Shown here: piece by piece, positions 61,674-64,000 of the stretch
Position numbering within the stretch: the stretch's first letter is position 1
How the letters are laid out: the number at the start of each line of letters is the position of its first letter
Source: Planctomycetota bacterium
GTDB taxonomy: Bacteria > Planctomycetota > UBA1135 > GCA-002686595
Assembly (NCBI GenBank): GCA_021413885.1
Contig: JAIOPM010000049.1
Span: forward strand, 62,001 to 126,000
DNA: 64,000 nt
Direction of reading: 5' to 3'
Made by a program: the position numbers and the translations under genes
Notes under the pieces: model-generated
The model's database searches: none
Told to the model about the DNA's origin: nothing
The model's input: the letters and a program-made list of their open reading frames with translations, nothing else

Positions 61674-63515
61674 TCAGTTCCCGACTGCGCGGACCTCGAG
61701 CGCGTGCAGCACGTAGCGACCTTCGACGCGGCCCGGGCTGAGCGTCCACCAACCGCCGGCCTCCGGCGCGTCGAGTTCGAACACCAAACGGTTGCGACCT
61801 TGCGAGAGCAGGATGCGGCGACTGCGGCTCGCCTCCGCGTCGGGCGCGCCGTCGCGCGGCGCGTAACGCAACTCGAGCGTCGTCGCGCACGGGCAGGTGA
61901 CGTCCATGCGCAAGAGCGCTGAGCCTGCGGTCGGGAAGTCGAAGTGGGGGAGCTCGAAACCGTCGTCGGGCCCGTGCGTCTCGATCGCGAAGCTCGCGTG
62001 CGCCGCTTCTTCGCGTCGTTCGATCTTCGCGGCGCCTCGAGCGGCGAGCATCGAGCCGTTCTTCGCATCGAGCGCGAAGCGCACGTCGCTCGCCGCTTCG
62101 AAGCGCGCGTACGGGCGGTCGTCGGGCGTCGTCTCGTCGTCTTTCGCCGCCCGCGAGTCGCCGTCGATCGGCCCGAGATCGCGTTGCGCGAGCGCGAGCA
62201 AGTGCACCGGATCCTGCGAGACGAAACAACGCTCGTTGTAGAGCTGGATGACGACGTCGGGCTCGTGCTCCGCGATCAGATCCGCGCCGAACGTGATGCG
62301 GCGGTAGCCGTACGTGCGTGAGAAGTTCTCGCCGAGGAACTCGTTCATCGGCTCGGCGAACGAATCACCGACCAACAAGCACACCGGCAGCGACGCATCC
62401 TCGTTGACGTACTCGTACCGGCGTTTGTCGCCGCGCACGTCGCCTCCGAGGACGAAGCTCGCGCGTCGATCGTGCAACGGCGCGAGGTCGAACGGCCGCT
62501 GCGGCAGCAGGTCCTCCATGTAGAGGCGCCACGCCCACGAATCGCCGGAGTCGCACGCGGACACGAGCTCGAAATCAGAGCGCGTCCACGGCTGCATCTC
62601 GGGGAAACGCCGTTGCAGACGGCGCATGAGCTCGCGATATCCGACCAAGATGCCGCGATCGGTCCAGTGCACGCCGAGTCGGTAGTAGACGAAGTCGTCG
62701 GGGCCGCCGTCGTTCTTGCGCTCCTCCTTCAAGAGCGGCGTGAAGTCGACGAGCTCGACGTCGGACTTTTTCGCCATGTACTCGAAGAGTTGGTCGCGCC
62801 GCGTCGGACCGACACGATCGAAACGCTCGGGCATCTTCTCGGGATAGATCTCGGAGCTGACCGGCGTGACCGCGAAGAAATAGGTGATCCCGCGCCTGGC
62901 GAGCCAATCGCGCCGGTACTCGATCACGCGTCGCCAGTCCTCGAGCTCCTTCGGCGTGAGCGGCGCGACACCGCGATACACGTCGATCGTGCGGTACCAC
63001 GTGAAGAAGACCCAATCGTCCTTCCCCTTGATCAACGTCGGCGTCGGTGAGACGTCGAGGACGAACCACTTGAAGAGGTTGTGCAGTCGCACGAGCTTGT
63101 CGCGCAACCCGAACGTGTCGCCGTACCACGCGTTGAAGAGCTTCGGGAACGCGGTCAGCGACTCGGTGCTCAACGCGAGCGTCGGCTTGGCGCTCGGCTC
63201 GCGTTGCTCCGCCAACATCGCGCGCTCCGACGACGGCCGCAGCCACCCGTCGACCAACGGCGCGACGAGCGCGAGCAGGAAGACGACGATCAGGACCGTG
63301 TCCGCGAGCCGCAACGGCCCGGTCGGCGGAAGCACGCCCCGCTGGATTGGGAGGCTGCGTTCCTTCTCCGCTCCGCCGCGGAGCGCCTCGACCGCAGCCG
63401 GATCAACGTGCTCTTCGCCCACCTTTTTCGATCGTACCAGGCGCGCGAGGTCGTCGTCGCCGTGACTTTCGGCGAGCGGAGTGGCAGCATTCGAGAGTGA
63501 TTCGCCGGCTCGCAA
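61674..63515 (-). CDS. AlgJ/AlgX-like SGNH acetyltransferase
   Basis: 613 residues; the start is uncertain (TTG at 63515, or GTG at 63422 giving 582 residues). One membrane anchor (about 68-90 of the long form) leads to a periplasmic SGNH-like domain: KDDWVFFTWYRTIDVYRG, EIYPEKMP, HWTDRG and the nucleophile GDSFAEPM. The usual TDTHW reads LGVHW, so the Asp two residues before the His is Gly. The C-terminal 150 residues form a beta-sandwich-like domain that may bind polysaccharide. Confidence 0.82.
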   Translation of the reverse strand: MRAGESLSNAATPLAESHGDDDLARLVRSKKVGEEHVDPAAVEALRGGAEKERSLPIQRGVLPPTGPLRLADTVLIVVFLLALVAPLVDGWLRPSSERAMLAEQREPSAKPTLALSTESLTAFPKLFNAWYGDTFGLRDKLVRLHNLFKWFVLDVSPTPTLIKGKDDWVFFTWYRTIDVYRGVAPLTPKELEDWRRVIEYRRDWLARRGITYFFAVTPVSSEIYPEKMPERFDRVGPTRRDQLFEYMAKKSDVELVDFTPLLKEERKNDGGPDDFVYYRLGVHWTDRGILVGYRELMRRLQRRFPEMQPWTRSDFELVSACDSGDSWAWRLYMEDLLPQRPFDLAPLHDRRASFVLGGDVRGDKRRYEYVNEDASLPVCLLVGDSFAEPMNEFLGENFSRTYGYRRITFGADLIAEHEPDVVIQLYNERCFVSQDPVHLLALAQRDLGPIDGDSRAAKDDETTPDDRPYARFEAASDVRFALDAKNGSMLAARGAAKIERREEAAHASFAIETHGPDDGFELPHFDFPTAGSALLRMDVTCPCATTLELRYAPRDGAPDAEASRSRRILLSQGRNRLVFELDAPEAGGWWTLSPGRVEGRYVLHALEVRAVGN

Positions 63516-63540
63516 CCGGCGTGTTGAGACGGAGAACGCA

Positions 63541-63795
63541 ATGCCCGAGCAAGTCCCGAAGTTCTACAAGAACCCCTCGATCGCGACGGTCCTCTCGTTC
63601 TTCTGCACGGGGCTTGGCCAGATCTACAACGGAGAGATCGGGAAGGGCGTGCTCTTCATCGTTCTGTACTTCGTTTCCTGGATGCTCATGTTCGTGCTGA
63701 TCGGGTTCTTGACGACTCCGGTGCTCTGGATCTGGGGCATGGTGGACGCGTACAGGTCGGCGGAGCGGATCAACGCCGAGCTCGCGCGCTCGTAG
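63541..63795 (+). CDS. TM2-domain membrane protein
   Basis: 84 residues from the ATG at 63541 (GGAG upstream). Two membrane hairpins: FYKNPSIATVLSFFCTGLGQIYNGEIGKG then VLFIVLYFVSWMLMFVLIGF and a closing WGMVDAYRSAERIN, the typical TM2 layout. Function unknown. Confidence 0.88.
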   Translation: MPEQVPKFYKNPSIATVLSFFCTGLGQIYNGEIGKGVLFIVLYFVSWMLMFVLIGFLTTPVLWIWGMVDAYRSAERINAELARS

Positions 63796-64000
63796 CGCTG
63801 GAATGCTCGGACCTCGGTCCGCGATTCGCGCGAGCACGACGCGGGAGTGTCGGAGTCGCTCGCCTCGCACTCACTTGGCGCGATGAGATCGGTGCGGACT
63901 CGTCTCGCGGTGTGACGATTGCGCGAGCTCCGGCGGCAACGTCCCCGCAGGCGTGCCGCGCAACGGAGTCCAACGGTGCCACGCGCGCCACGGCGTCGGC

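Noticed and set aside
63871-64000. Minus-strand frame ending in TGA at 63871 and running off the window
   Set aside because: It reads plausibly (Trp- and Pro-containing) and could be the C-terminus of a gene starting beyond the window, but 42 codons without a motif do not support a call. The rest of 63796-64000 shows nothing.
1-64000. CRISPR arrays, prophage, insertion sequences with transposase, rRNA genes
   Set aside because: No regularly spaced repeats, integrase or transposase frames, or rRNA sequence were found.

Overview
The window is high-GC DNA from one bacterial chromosome with dense, mostly housekeeping gene content. The best guess at source is a planctomycete of the lineages rich in secreted FG-GAP and beta-propeller proteins. 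The support is a DUF1800/DUF1501 pair, many cell-surface proteins with long, poorly conserved sequences, an ECF sigma factor with a zinc-finger anti-sigma protein carrying a large extracytoplasmic part, two outer-membrane porins, and a sulfatase-like lipoprotein. This is inference from gene content; no rRNA gene is present to fix the taxonomy.

Left part (1-23.6 kb). The window opens inside tsaD, preceded by a C-terminal processing protease. An EF-hand secreted protein, a DUF2203 protein and a pterin cluster follow (PTPS/QueD-like enzyme overlapping GTP cyclohydrolase I, facing a short-chain reductase). Next come a DUF255 thioredoxin-like protein, two tandem porins each with its own terminator, arfB, a DUF971 protein, tRNA-Phe, and def-ribF. 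A sigma70-type promoter drives a TPR protein and rpsT. The minus strand then carries rnc-mfd-surA-like with start/stop overlaps, a prepilin-like protein and a dGTPase.

Middle (23.7-47 kb). DUF1800 and DUF1501 secreted proteins are followed by an acyl-CoA dehydrogenase, an alternative sigma70-family factor and a NatAB-type ABC exporter. A Crp/Fnr regulator comes next, then a palindromic FNR-type box and a hemerythrin gene. The hemerythrin stop codon lies inside a 165-bp MITE-like palindrome. A radical SAM enzyme and a glycosyltransferase are followed by three minus-strand beta-propeller/FG-GAP proteins, two of which share a C-terminal domain. A nucleotide-sugar dehydrogenase, an epimerase and a secreted protein with repeated calcium-type loops complete this part.

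Right part (47-64 kb). A serine/threonine kinase with TPRs is transcribed with a pseudouridine synthase-like protein (catalytic Asp replaced by Gly) and an ACT protein. A three-gene ECF sigma/anti-sigma/secreted protein operon with ATGA/GTGA overlaps ends in a strong terminator. mgtE has a structured leader. A sulfatase-like lipoprotein and lipA follow, then an AlgJ/AlgI-type O-acetylation pair and a TM2-domain protein.

Recurring themes are translational coupling by 4-base overlaps (seven cases) and a recurrent TAGAAT -10 element in a similar sequence context. The most promising leads for something new are the ECF three-gene operon, the Crp/Fnr box-hemerythrin-palindrome arrangement, and conserved enzymes whose catalytic Asp is replaced (RNase III, RluA-like, AlgJ-like).
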